A stretch of 39,263 nucleotides of DNA, taken from Candidatus Woesearchaeota archaeon. GTDB taxonomy: Archaea > Nanobdellota > Nanobdellia > Woesearchaeales > JACPBO01. A program made the translations under genes and the position numbers. Positions 1 to 7,963 of this stretch are shown here, one piece after another. The notes beneath the pieces were generated by a model. The model was not told the origin of the DNA. It saw only the letters and a list, made by a program, of their open reading frames with translations, and searched no databases. The DNA is taken from NCBI GenBank assembly GCA_016180285.1, contig JACPBO010000004.1:1-39263 (forward strand). Reading direction: 5' to 3'. The first letter of the stretch is position 1. Every line of letters starts with the position of its first letter.

Positions 1-584
1 CGGACATTGGTTAATCTCATCTTCGCCCGTATCCCGCCGTATTCTTTTGCATCGGAGTTATAGATTATTTTCATCAAGATTTTCCGTGCAATTCTTCGCT
101 TGTGAAAGTCTAAAAACCAGCCTTCCCATTTGATGTTAGCGATTTTTGGAGCGCCTAAGACTAAAAAAGTGCCTCCTGCCTTAAAAGACAGCATCAGCTC
201 TTCCCTGATTGCTTTGATTCCCTGAAAACCTTCATAGATTTCTGCCACTCTTTTTGCGGAGACTGAAGCTCTTTCCAACATCAATCTGGGCAAAATCTCT
301 TCAACTTCATTTTTGGTTTCCTGAAGTTCCTGCTCTTTTTTTGAGATATATCCCAAGATCATATGCGGATCATTGGCCACAAAGTACTTTGTCCCTTCTT
401 TTACGATATAACCAACTAATCCTTTCTCTATAAGCTTGTCGAGGATATCATATATCTTGGATTTTGAGACTTTGCTATCTTTGCCGATAGGCCCGATTGT
501 AGATTCTCCCAGCCTATTCAGGGCAAGATACACCTTGGTCTCTCCGTTTGTGAGTCCTAATTTTCCAAGTAAAGCTTCATCCAT
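1..584 (-). CDS. TrmB-family transcriptional regulator, C-terminus cut by window edge
   Basis: Reading the minus strand from the ATG at 584 gives about 194 residues without a stop, beginning MDEALLGKLGLTNGETKVY. The first 70 residues have the winged-helix pattern of the TrmB family (LGLTxxExKVYLAL, then KDSKVSKSKIYDILDKLIEKGLV as recognition helix and wing), followed by a charged helical segment (roughly 85-120) and the start of a phospholipase-D-like effector fold (GGTFLVLGAPKI). TrmB proteins are sugar or metabolite responsive repressors/activators in archaea. The start is supported by a GGTGA ribosome site 5 bases upstream and a TATA-like AT-rich box near 605-615. It is divergent from the gene at 729. 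The ligand cannot be told from what is visible, and the C-terminal effector domain is missing from the window. Confidence 0.85.
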   Translation of the reverse strand, partial: MDEALLGKLGLTNGETKVYLALNRLGESTIGPIGKDSKVSKSKIYDILDKLIEKGLVGYIVKEGTKYFVANDPHMILGYISKKEQELQETKNEVEEILPRLMLERASVSAKRVAEIYEGFQGIKAIREELMLSFKAGGTFLVLGAPKIANIKWEGWFLDFHKRRIARKILMKIIYNSDAKEYGGIRAKMRLTNV

Positions 585-623
585 CAGATCACCCTAATCT
601 GATGTTATTTATTAATCTTTCTA

Positions 624-673
624 TAGTAACCCACTAAGGGGGGGACTAGATTTATATAGTTAATATGTTACTA
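624..673. promoter_or_regulatory. Inverted repeat TAGTAAC/GTTACTA around a TATA box, likely operator
   Basis: TAGTAAC at 624-630 is matched by its reverse complement GTTACTA at 667-673, and between them lies TTTATATA (651-658), the plausible TATA box of the plus-strand gene at 729. Two half-sites bracketing the promoter in the divergent region next to a TrmB-like gene suggest a binding site for that regulator. Seen: the repeat and TATA box. Inferred: the binding protein. Confidence 0.45.
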
Positions 674-728
674 CCATGTTGAGATAAAAAAGCCAATACC
701 TCTGGGCTTAAAACGAGGTGGAGACAAA

Positions 729-1187
729 ATGAATGACGTGGAAGGAAAATCAAGAGGATATTTGGAAAAAATCCTAAAGAGAAACCCAAATTTGTTTATA
801 GACGACCTAAGACACGTTGAAGAGGGTATATTTGTGATAATTGGAAGAGCACTTGTTGAATATGCTGATGAACTTTACTTAACATCACATACTCCAAAAG
901 AGTGTGCTAAGACTAGCTATAGACTATGGATTGAAAAACCACCCATTTCAAGGTCAGGCCATCCAGACTGGTTACCTGAGTTAGCTGTTGCTGAAATGTG
1001 GAAAATAAGAGAACATAACAGAGATGAACCAATATGGAGAATAAGAAACTATGACACAGATAAACAAATATATTCACAAATAGCAAAAACAGCTTATAGT
1101 AACACGGCAGATCCATATCCATTTCCCGACATAGTTAGAAATGGCGGTTGGTTTTGTTCCGAATCAAGAATATATAAGATAAAATAA
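729..1187 (+). CDS. Hypothetical protein, 152 aa, no recognised family
   Basis: A 152-residue soluble protein starting MNDVEGKSRGYLEKILKRNP. It has no signal peptide or membrane segment and is rich in Trp, Tyr and acidic residues (LWIEKPPISRSGHPDWLPE; a C-terminal GGWFCSESRIYKIK). I do not recognise a family. The start is well supported: an AGGTGG ribosome site at 716-721 sits 7 bases upstream and a TATA box at 651-658 sits about 70 bases upstream. It stands alone between a TrmB-type regulator (divergent) and the HTH/nucleotidyltransferase gene. The inverted repeat around its TATA box suggests that it is the regulated target of the neighbouring regulator. Confidence 0.6.
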   Translation: MNDVEGKSRGYLEKILKRNPNLFIDDLRHVEEGIFVIIGRALVEYADELYLTSHTPKECAKTSYRLWIEKPPISRSGHPDWLPELAVAEMWKIREHNRDEPIWRIRNYDTDKQIYSQIAKTAYSNTADPYPFPDIVRNGGWFCSESRIYKIK

Positions 1188-1344
1188 ATTTTTCATTCCA
1201 TTATTTTTTATTTTTCAATAAGAGATTATGATGGCACGCTCATTTACGAAGAGCCAAAAGGGCAATTGGATATATCCAAGGTTCTTTAAATTTTGTCATT
1301 TCCGACACATTTTTATTCAGCTATATGATCATAAAACCAAAACC

Positions 1345-1377
1345 TTTATATACTACTATCAACTATTAGTTGACAAC
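1345..1377 (+). promoter_or_regulatory. TATA box plus overlapping palindromic operator
   Basis: TTTATATA at 1345-1352 lies about 38 bases before the ATG at 1388. Directly behind it is the perfect 15-bp palindrome TCAACTATTAGTTGA (1359-1373), overlapped by a second palindrome GTTGACAAC (1369-1377). These cover the expected transcription start. A protein bound here would block initiation, so autoregulation by the winged-helix protein at 1388 is likely. Confidence 0.55.
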
Positions 1378-1387
1378 TATCAACAAA

Positions 1388-1987
1388 ATGGAGACAGCAA
1401 AAACAACCAGCAGGATTTTGAAATTAATATTCAGGGATTTTGCTGCAAAGCATACTGTAACCACACTCTCAAAAGAAGCAGGCATGAGCAGATGGGGATT
1501 ATGGAAAGTCCTTAGAAAGCTTGAGTCTGAAAAAATCCTTATTTTATCGCCTGTTGGCTCTGGAAAAACAAGCACCCATACAATCAGCCTAAACTGGGAG
1601 AACCCGATTGCAGAAAAAATGCTGGCCATAATCCTTACAGAAGAAGCATTGAAAAGCCAAAGGTGGGCAAGCAGCTTTTCAGAGTTTGAGGGAAAAGCAA
1701 AATTCAGCATAATCTATGGCGGCATCCTGAATAAGCCAAACGAAGCAAATGACATCGATATATTAAGCGTGATCTCAAATAGGAAAAACTTTATAGAGAT
1801 GGAGAAAATAACAGCAAATTTGCAAAAGACCCAGCTCAAGAAGATCCATTCGCTGAATTTCACAGAAGCGGAATTCAAGAGTGAATTAAAAAAGCCAAAT
1901 AAGGCATTTATTGACGCTGTAAAGAAAGGAGTTGTATTATTTGGGCAGGATAGTTTCATCAGATTTATAAAGGGCTTGGCAAAATGA
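1388..1987 (+). CDS. Winged-helix domain fused to a minimal nucleotidyltransferase domain
   Basis: About 199 residues from the ATG at 1388 (METAKTTSRIL); an upstream TTG at 1370 is in frame but lies inside the promoter palindrome. Residues 1-65 are a winged helix (TVTTLSKEAGMSRWGLWKVLRKLESEKILI). Residues about 100-185 match a DNA polymerase beta-type minimal nucleotidyltransferase: FSIIYGGILNKPNEANDIDIL carries the Gly-Gly...Asp-x-Asp metal-binding pattern, although the usual GS dipeptide is GG. Such proteins appear as transcriptional regulators and as antitoxin-like MNT proteins; no HEPN partner is adjacent, so toxin-antitoxin function is not supported here. The gene ends 6 bases before topA and is probably co-transcribed with it. 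Confidence 0.7.
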   Translation: METAKTTSRILKLIFRDFAAKHTVTTLSKEAGMSRWGLWKVLRKLESEKILILSPVGSGKTSTHTISLNWENPIAEKMLAIILTEEALKSQRWASSFSEFEGKAKFSIIYGGILNKPNEANDIDILSVISNRKNFIEMEKITANLQKTQLKKIHSLNFTEAEFKSELKKPNKAFIDAVKKGVVLFGQDSFIRFIKGLAK

Positions 1988-1993
1988 CTAAAA

Positions 1994-4207
1994 ATGACTG
2001 AACTGATCATAACTGAAAAGCCGGCAGCAGCATTGAAGATAGCTGAAGCTCTTGCCGACGGTAAAGCGATAAAGGAATCTAACCAGGGAGTGCCTTATTA
2101 CAAAGTAACCCATGGCAAAAATGACATCATTGTGGCATGCGCAGTAGGCCACCTCTATGGATTGGCTGAAAAAGAGAAGGGAAAATGGACTTATCCAGTC
2201 TTCGATATCGAATGGAAGCCGACTAATGAAACAAATAAAGGAGCGGCATTCTCAAAAAAATACCTGCAGACAATTAAAAAGCTTTCAAAAGAGGCAAAAA
2301 CATTCACAGTTGCAACTGATTATGATGTTGAAGGCGAGGTCATCGGGCTTAATGTTGTCCGCTTCATCTGCAATCAAAAAGATGCTGCAAGAATGAAATT
2401 CTCCACATTAACAAAGCCTGATTTAATTGAAGCATATGAGACTAAATCAAAAACATTAAACTGGGGCCAGGCAATGGCCGGCGAAACAAGGCACGAATTG
2501 GATTGGTATTGGGGCATCAACACAAGCAGGGCATTGACAGCTGCAATAAAAGCAGGCGGAATGTTCAAGATAATGAGCTCAGGCAGAGTGCAGGGCCCTG
2601 CATTGAAAATAATTGTTGACCGTGAAAAAGAAATAAGAAATTTCAAGCCTGTTCCGTTCTGGCAGATCGAGCTCAAAGGCAATGTGAACAAAGGCGAAAT
2701 AACAGCGTGGCACAAGGAAGACAAGTTCTGGGAAAAGGAAAAGGCAGAAGCTGTAATGCATAAAGTTAAAGCCGAGAAAAAAGGGCTTGTGCAGGAAGTC
2801 AAAAAAACACAGTTCAACCAGAAAGCTCCTGTTCCGTTTGACCTGACAGCGCTGCAGATAGAGGCTTACCGCGTCTTCAGGATACAGCCTAAAGAAACAC
2901 TGGAGATCGCCCAAAACCTATACCTTGCCGGATTGATATCTTATCCGAGAACATCAAGCCAGCAGCTTCCTTTTGTTTTGGATTTCAAAAAGATTTTAAA
3001 AAATTTAAGCTCGAATGAAAGCTATAAAAAATTAACTCAGCTTTTGCTTGCAAAAGAAAAATTAATCCCAAACAATGGGAAAAAAACCGATCCTGCTCAT
3101 CCCGCTGTCCATCCTACAGGAGAATACCCTAAAAAGATTGATGCAAGGGAATATAAAATATATGACTTGATTGTAAAAAGGTTTTTTGCAACATTCGGCG
3201 AAGATGCAGTAAGAGAAACTGTGGCAGTTGACATAAATGTTAAAAATGAGATTTTCATTGCAAAAGGAACAAGGACAATAGCAAAAGGGTGGCATATTTT
3301 ATACGAGCCTTACGTTACGTTAAAAGAAGAAGAGCTTCCTCCGATAAACAAGAGCGATATTGTAAACATAGATAAAATAACAATGTATGACAAAGAAACA
3401 CAGCCGCCTGGCCGCTTCACTCCAGCTTCAATCATAAAAGAACTCGAAAGAAAAAATTTAGGCACGAAAGCTACCAGAGCGCAGATCATTGACACATTGT
3501 CGCAAAGGGGATATATAACAGGAAAAGTAATTGAAGCTACTGATCTGGGAATTAAAACAGTTGAAACTTTGGAAAAGTACTCGCCATTGATCCTTGATGA
3601 AGAGCTGACAAGGCATTTTGAAGAAGAGATGGAAGAAATACGCGATCAGAAGAAAAAGCCAAAGGAAATTCTTGAAGAGGCAAAAGCTGCTTTAATAAAA
3701 ATCCTGAATGAATTCAAGGGGAAGGAAAAAAAGATTGGCGAAGACTTAAAAGACACATATCAGGAGCAATTAAGGCAGGAGAGTGAAATAGGAAAATGCC
3801 CTGTATGCGAAAAAGGGACATTAAAAATGAGAAAAGGCCGCTTTGGAAGGTTCATTGCATGCGACCAATATCCGGAATGCAAGACAACATTCAAGCTTCC
3901 TTCTTCAGGCCTGATCAAGCCATCTGAAAAAATATGCGAGCAATGCAAATATCCAATGATAATGGTTATCAGAAAAGGAAAAAGGCCGCAGGAAGTGTGC
4001 ATCAATAAGGAATGCCCCTCAAAGCAGATAATGGATGCAGCTTTGAAAAAAGAAGCTGAAAAGATTGAATCAGGCAAAATAGAAAAGAAATGCCCTAAAT
4101 GCGGAATAGGCAACCTTGTTCTGAGAAAAAGCGTATATGGTGTTTTTTATGGTTGCTCGCAATATCCGAAGTGCAGATATATAGAGAAAATAGGAACTAA
4201 ATCATAA
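1994..4207 (+). CDS. topA: DNA topoisomerase I (type IA)
   Basis: This 737-residue protein relaxes negatively supercoiled DNA by transient single-strand cleavage. The Toprim domain shows the catalytic Glu near residue 8 (ITEKP) and the acidic motif DYDVEG at 109-114. The active-site tyrosine is Tyr317 in LISYPRTSS. The C-terminus holds three four-cysteine zinc ribbons: CPVC...CDQYPEC, CEQC...CINKEC and CPKC...CSQYPKC, with the KGRFGRFIAC pattern usual for TopA rather than topoisomerase III. Length is normal for archaeal TopA. The ATG at 1994 is 6 bases after the stop of the winged-helix/nucleotidyltransferase gene, suggesting one operon. Confidence 0.95.
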   Translation: MTELIITEKPAAALKIAEALADGKAIKESNQGVPYYKVTHGKNDIIVACAVGHLYGLAEKEKGKWTYPVFDIEWKPTNETNKGAAFSKKYLQTIKKLSKEAKTFTVATDYDVEGEVIGLNVVRFICNQKDAARMKFSTLTKPDLIEAYETKSKTLNWGQAMAGETRHELDWYWGINTSRALTAAIKAGGMFKIMSSGRVQGPALKIIVDREKEIRNFKPVPFWQIELKGNVNKGEITAWHKEDKFWEKEKAEAVMHKVKAEKKGLVQEVKKTQFNQKAPVPFDLTALQIEAYRVFRIQPKETLEIAQNLYLAGLISYPRTSSQQLPFVLDFKKILKNLSSNESYKKLTQLLLAKEKLIPNNGKKTDPAHPAVHPTGEYPKKIDAREYKIYDLIVKRFFATFGEDAVRETVAVDINVKNEIFIAKGTRTIAKGWHILYEPYVTLKEEELPPINKSDIVNIDKITMYDKETQPPGRFTPASIIKELERKNLGTKATRAQIIDTLSQRGYITGKVIEATDLGIKTVETLEKYSPLILDEELTRHFEEEMEEIRDQKKKPKEILEEAKAALIKILNEFKGKEKKIGEDLKDTYQEQLRQESEIGKCPVCEKGTLKMRKGRFGRFIACDQYPECKTTFKLPSSGLIKPSEKICEQCKYPMIMVIRKGKRPQEVCINKECPSKQIMDAALKKEAEKIESGKIEKKCPKCGIGNLVLRKSVYGVFYGCSQYPKCRYIEKIGTKS

Positions 4208-4239
4208 ACTATAAAAACCTGAATTTTTTCTCTATTCCT

Positions 4240-6021
4240 ATGAAAAAGCTTTTACTTTTATTGTTGATCCTCTTGACCATTCCTCTGGCTTATGCCAAAA
4301 CAGGCCATACAAAGCTGCTTGCTGTTTCAGAGGCAGACGGCGGCTTCATAGGCAGCACTGCTGACCTATATCTTGAAATAAAAGAAGGAACAGGCAGGGT
4401 TTTTATTGATTCTTACCCATTGACAAAGTTTGACACGCAGTTCTCAACAAGATTTGCAAAAAGCGTTGCATGCGATTTCCTCAACAAGGACTGCAGCAAA
4501 TATGATTTCTTTTATACAATAAGGGCAGATGCCCCAATAATAGGCGGGCCAAGCGCAGGAGCTGCAATGTCTGTTTTGACTGTTGCATTGCTTGATGACC
4601 TTAAGCTCAAGGAAGATGTTGCAATGACAGGAACAATAAACTCAGGCGGGATAATAGGGGCTGTTGGCGGAATCAAGGAAAAAACAGAGGCAGCTGCAAA
4701 TGCGAGCATGAAAAAAGTCCTGATTCCCGAAGGCGAAAGATTTGTCGGTGAGGAAGGAAACAAGACAGATCTCATCAAATATGGAAAAAAGATAGGCGTT
4801 GATGTCATTGAAGTGCTCAGCCTGAATGATGCAATATACGAGTTTACAGGTAAAAAATACAGCGATGGTATTGAAGCAATCAACATAACAGCAGACTATG
4901 AGGGAACGATGATGAACATTTCAATAGACCTGTGCTCAAGGGCAGATTCATTAAAAGCCAGCTTAAATGTTTCCGGGCAGAATGATGTTCTGGAAGCTGC
5001 TGATAACTCAACTGAAAGGGGAAAAGCTGCATTCAGCCAGAAAAAATATTATTCATCTGCTTCTTTCTGTTTCAGCTCAGATATAAAATACAATTACCTC
5101 AGCATAAAAGACATTAACGAGAGCAAATTAAGGGAAAAGATCAGCATCACATCCGCAGAACTAAAGCAGCGCGAGGAAAAGCTGAAAAATGATTATAAAA
5201 CAATAAACGATCTTGAGACATACATCATTGTAAAAGAGCGAATTAATGAAGTGAAAGATTACCTTAACCTAAGCCTGGCAAGCCTTGACGGGCAAAAACT
5301 GGATGACAGCAAATATTATCTGGCATATTCAATCGAAAGGCTTTACACAGTTAACTCCTGGTCTTTCTTTTTCGGAAAAAGCGGCATAAAGCTCAATATT
5401 GACGCGCAGATGCTCAGGGATTCCTGCACTCAGAAAATAGTTGAGGCGCAGGAGCGCTTTGATTACGTTGCCTTGTTCGTTCCCTCTGCTAATTTGGTTC
5501 AGATAAGCAATGAACTGGAAGGCGCAAAGCAGGACCAGAAAAATGAGAACAGCGAGCTTTGCCTGTTCAGGGCATCAAAGGCGAAAGCCCAGGTTGATGT
5601 TGTCATAACATCAATGGGCATAAGCGACCAGAACATAAGCAGCATAATAAACAAAAAGCTAGAGATCGTGAACAGGCAGATATTGAAGGAGACAAATAAG
5701 GGAATCTTCCCCATATTGGGCTACAGCTATTATGAATATGCAAAAGAGCTTAAAGAAGAAGATCCTTATTCTTCCTTGCTATTTTCAGAATACGCACTTG
5801 AATTGAGCAATTTAGATATTTATTTTAAAAAAGAAGAGATCCCGGCCATATTCGAGAAAAGAATAAATATTGACTATAACTTAGCTGTTATTTTTGTTGC
5901 CGGCATTTTAATCGGCTTCATTCTGAGAAGTCTTGTAGTGAAGATAAAACATAAGCGAAAAAGAGCTAAAAAATTGATAGGAAAAAAGGTTGGGCGTATA
6001 AAAGCAACAAGGAAAAAATAA
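4240..6021 (+). CDS. Exported, membrane-anchored Lon-like (S16) protease
   Basis: This 593-residue protein begins with a clear signal peptide (MKKLLLLLLILLTIPLAYA). The S16 protease domain follows at about 25-205: the nucleophile is Ser105 in GGPSAGAAM and the partner is Lys146 in GGIKEKTEAA, the Lon Ser-Lys dyad. No AAA+ ATPase domain is present. Residues about 210-530 form a long helical region with five or so cysteines, and a single transmembrane segment near 550-572 (LAVIFVAGILIGFIL) is followed by a Lys/Arg-rich tail. The family corresponds to the archaeal ATP-independent Lon-like secreted proteases (COG1750 type). The protease therefore faces outside the cell. TATA-like CTATAAAA at 4209-4216 fits leaderless initiation at 4240. 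Confidence 0.85.
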   Translation: MKKLLLLLLILLTIPLAYAKTGHTKLLAVSEADGGFIGSTADLYLEIKEGTGRVFIDSYPLTKFDTQFSTRFAKSVACDFLNKDCSKYDFFYTIRADAPIIGGPSAGAAMSVLTVALLDDLKLKEDVAMTGTINSGGIIGAVGGIKEKTEAAANASMKKVLIPEGERFVGEEGNKTDLIKYGKKIGVDVIEVLSLNDAIYEFTGKKYSDGIEAINITADYEGTMMNISIDLCSRADSLKASLNVSGQNDVLEAADNSTERGKAAFSQKKYYSSASFCFSSDIKYNYLSIKDINESKLREKISITSAELKQREEKLKNDYKTINDLETYIIVKERINEVKDYLNLSLASLDGQKLDDSKYYLAYSIERLYTVNSWSFFFGKSGIKLNIDAQMLRDSCTQKIVEAQERFDYVALFVPSANLVQISNELEGAKQDQKNENSELCLFRASKAKAQVDVVITSMGISDQNISSIINKKLEIVNRQILKETNKGIFPILGYSYYEYAKELKEEDPYSSLLFSEYALELSNLDIYFKKEEIPAIFEKRINIDYNLAVIFVAGILIGFILRSLVVKIKHKRKRAKKLIGKKVGRIKATRKK

Positions 6022-6071
6022 GAAGTCTCATTTTTGAATATATTGAATTCATGATGTAATTATTAGGAATT

Positions 6072-6593
6072 TTATTTATTTGATTTTATTTTTCTTAAAA
6101 TAAAGGAAGCAAAATGATCTCCATAGCAGTCTTGTAATTGTTTTAATTTCCAATCATCTCCAGTTATTTTCCCTCTACATATTTTACTTCCACAATCACA
6201 TTTTAAATTAGAAAAAGCACCCATATTTGTAAAACACATTGCATAATCATGGGTTAATTCTTCTCCAAGATTAATATCCCTTAAAGCCATATAGATTATT
6301 TGGCCATCAAAACCAACATTTGGTTCGCATGAATGGTTGATAAAGATTGCATTATCTGCTATTTCTTCTATTGTTCTAGGTCCGAGAAAGAAATCATCTT
6401 GTATCTGTAAACAATATTGTCTGCATTTTTCATCGAGTTCCTTAAATTCTTGTAAATCAAGGATATAACCGTTCTTAATAGCTATAATTTCATCTTTCTT
6501 TATTAACCCTTTAGCAAACAAACCTCTGCCTTGGATCATACTGCTTTCTCTAACTTCTGTTTTTGGAGATCGATAGGATTTCATAGCTGTCAT
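6072..6593 (-). CDS. SET-domain protein (putative lysine methyltransferase)
   Basis: The protein has 173 residues, essentially one SET domain. Visible motifs are GRGLFAKGLIKKDEII (SAM-binding start), INHSCEPNV (the NHSC knot), GEELTHDYA (with the catalytic-site tyrosine) and a post-SET zinc motif CDCGSKICRGKITGDDW. The two CxC-type clusters CDC...C are complete, so it looks functional. SET proteins transfer methyl groups from SAM to lysine; targets in archaea include chromatin proteins, but none can be named here. A TATA box lies on the minus strand at 6617-6624, 24-31 bases before the ATG, so leaderless translation is likely. The second Met (codon 4) is an alternative start. Standalone gene, convergent with the Lon-like protease. 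Confidence 0.85.
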   Translation of the reverse strand: MTAMKSYRSPKTEVRESSMIQGRGLFAKGLIKKDEIIAIKNGYILDLQEFKELDEKCRQYCLQIQDDFFLGPRTIEEIADNAIFINHSCEPNVGFDGQIIYMALRDINLGEELTHDYAMCFTNMGAFSNLKCDCGSKICRGKITGDDWKLKQLQDCYGDHFASFILRKIKSNK

Positions 6594-6652
6594 ATTCTGA
6601 TTAAGAATAATTAACCTTTTATAAGCCTTATCGGAGTCTTATCATACTAAAA

Positions 6653-6672
6653 GATTTATATTTTTATAAATC
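6653..6672 (+). promoter_or_regulatory. Palindromic TATA region upstream of the putative RNA
   Basis: GATTTATA (6653-6660), TTTT, TATAAATC (6665-6672) is a perfect 8-bp inverted repeat that supplies a TATA box on either strand. On the plus strand it would start transcription near 6685, at the beginning of the GC-richer structured stretch. Confidence 0.4.
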
Positions 6673-6684
6673 AAATAATCTAAA

Positions 6685-6860
6685 CCTTAGAAGCAAGCCC
6701 CTTTCGAAGCCCGCTTCCAGGAAAAAGAGGTGATCCTAAACCAGGGCAAACACCCTTGCGGACATCTGCCCTGGAAAAAGAGGTGATAGATTGTGAGCTT
6801 GCGAGCAATCCGCCGAAAATCTCTGATTTTCGATGGATCGTAAATCGGTATACCACGCCC
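6685..6860 (+). ncRNA. Putative structured RNA with duplicated anti-SD-complementary motif
   Basis: This stretch is clearly richer in G+C than its surroundings and has no convincing gene. It contains two exact copies of GGAAAAAGAGGTGAT (6720-6734 and 6773-6787). The core GAGGTGATCC of the first copy is the complement of the GGATCACCTC at the 3' end of archaeal 16S rRNA. Between the copies is a perfect 8-bp stem CCAGGGCA/TGCCCTGG (6741-6748 / 6767-6774). A further stem CGAAAATC/GATTTTCG (6814-6821 / 6825-6832) closes a 3-base loop. Upstream is a good TATA region. It could be a small regulatory RNA, or two tiny leader ORFs behind strong ribosome sites (a 16-codon ORF starts at the GTG at 6793). 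Box C/D, SRP and RNase P signatures were not found. Confidence 0.35.
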
Positions 6861-6896
6861 CAACTTGACTTATCTACTTTAGAGTAGTGCTACTAG

Positions 6897-6914
6897 TATA
6901 TAAATCTTTCGGTT
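6897..6914 (+). promoter_or_regulatory. TATA promoter, 18-bp copy shared with 34650-34667
   Basis: TATATAAATCTTTCGGTT occurs here and, letter for letter, at 34650-34667 in front of the winged-helix gene. Here it precedes the ChaN-like gene by about 70 bases. A second AT-rich box (GATTTTTAAAAG, near 6946-6957) is closer to the ATG at 6982 and could drive a leaderless transcript. Confidence 0.5.
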
Positions 6915-6981
6915 TAAGAGCATTTTAAAGTGGTGACAACGGAAGATTTTTAAAAGAGAAAGAACTTGCCTCCTGCTTATC

Positions 6982-7917
6982 ATGACGAGACGCATTTTAA
7001 AAGGGTTAATATGCGTATTGATCGGCTATAATTGCGCACTGGCCCAGATTCAGGCTGTTGGCGAGACTTTCTTCTCTAGAAAGGAATTTGAGGAATTTGA
7101 AAAAACTGCGAATGATTATGATGCTGCATATTTTGATCAGATTGCGGATTACAATGAAATATGCTGCGCACAAAAACATATTAAAAACAATGTCATTGGC
7201 GAAAAGGGCATGCACAGGGAACTGAAGAAAGAGCGCATTGTGATACTGGCTGATGCGCATTGCTTTACAGCGCAGCATAAAAAGATGATTGATATGATTC
7301 ATAATGTCAAAAGGAAGGGTTTAATTGTTGGGCTGGAGTCGTTTAGCATTGATGAGCAGAGCTACATAGACAATTATTTAGAATCCAAGATAGGCCTTGA
7401 AGAACTTGTTGAAAGCACAAAATACAGACTGAAGGAGCTTGACAAGTACGGCTATACAGACATTTACAGATTCCTGAAAGAAAAAAATATAAGATTTATC
7501 GGCATAGATATGCCAAGCACCATAGAAAGAGAGCTCATAACAGAAAACAGCATAGAGCTGTCAATAAGCCGCTATTTCATGTTTAATTTTTATGACAGGG
7601 ATTCAACAATTGCAAAGGCAGTCAAAGAAGTTTTAGAAAGAGGAAATGACATCTTAATAATTGCAGGAACGCTGCATGCTGAAAGCAACCATCTGCCGTA
7701 TATGATAAAAAAGCTGACTTCGCAGTGCTCTGCGATTGTTTTCCAGCAGCCATATAAGTTAATGCAGTGTAAAAACCCTCTAAAAGAGTATGAAAGGTTC
7801 AATAAGCTTGGCCTTGGCAAGGGCGAGGTGCTTAAAATAAAAGGCGAACATCTTAAATTTTACCTTAATGTAAAGCCTAACATGGAAGAGTGGTCAGGCT
7901 GGGGTGAGGAGCAATAG
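6982..7917 (+). CDS. Exported ChaN/Tiki-superfamily-like protein
   Basis: This 311-residue protein has a likely signal peptide (MTRRILKGLICVLIGYNCALA). The body resembles the ChaN/TraB/Tiki fold: IVILADAHCFTAQHKKMIDMI (the first conserved His/acidic motif), KGLIVGLESFSIDEQSYIDNYL (GLExF), and ILIIAGTLHAESNHLPYMI near the end (GxxH). In ChaN these residues bind haem or metal; in Tiki proteins they form a metalloprotease site. Which applies here is not decidable from sequence. It is longer than the core domain by an N-terminal 60-residue helical part. There is no Shine-Dalgarno site, consistent with leaderless translation. It stands 46 bases before the Ctu2-like gene, which has its own TATA box. 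Confidence 0.6.
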   Translation: MTRRILKGLICVLIGYNCALAQIQAVGETFFSRKEFEEFEKTANDYDAAYFDQIADYNEICCAQKHIKNNVIGEKGMHRELKKERIVILADAHCFTAQHKKMIDMIHNVKRKGLIVGLESFSIDEQSYIDNYLESKIGLEELVESTKYRLKELDKYGYTDIYRFLKEKNIRFIGIDMPSTIERELITENSIELSISRYFMFNFYDRDSTIAKAVKEVLERGNDILIIAGTLHAESNHLPYMIKKLTSQCSAIVFQQPYKLMQCKNPLKEYERFNKLGLGKGEVLKIKGEHLKFYLNVKPNMEEWSGWGEEQ

Positions 7918-7963
7918 CATCAAAAATAATCAAGTATATAAATGAAGCCAGATAACTTTTCTT

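Noticed and set aside
6685-6860. SRP RNA, RNase P RNA or box C/D RNA
   Set aside because: The conserved SRP helix 8 and RNase P core sequences are absent, and only weak, unpaired C-like and D-like boxes are present.
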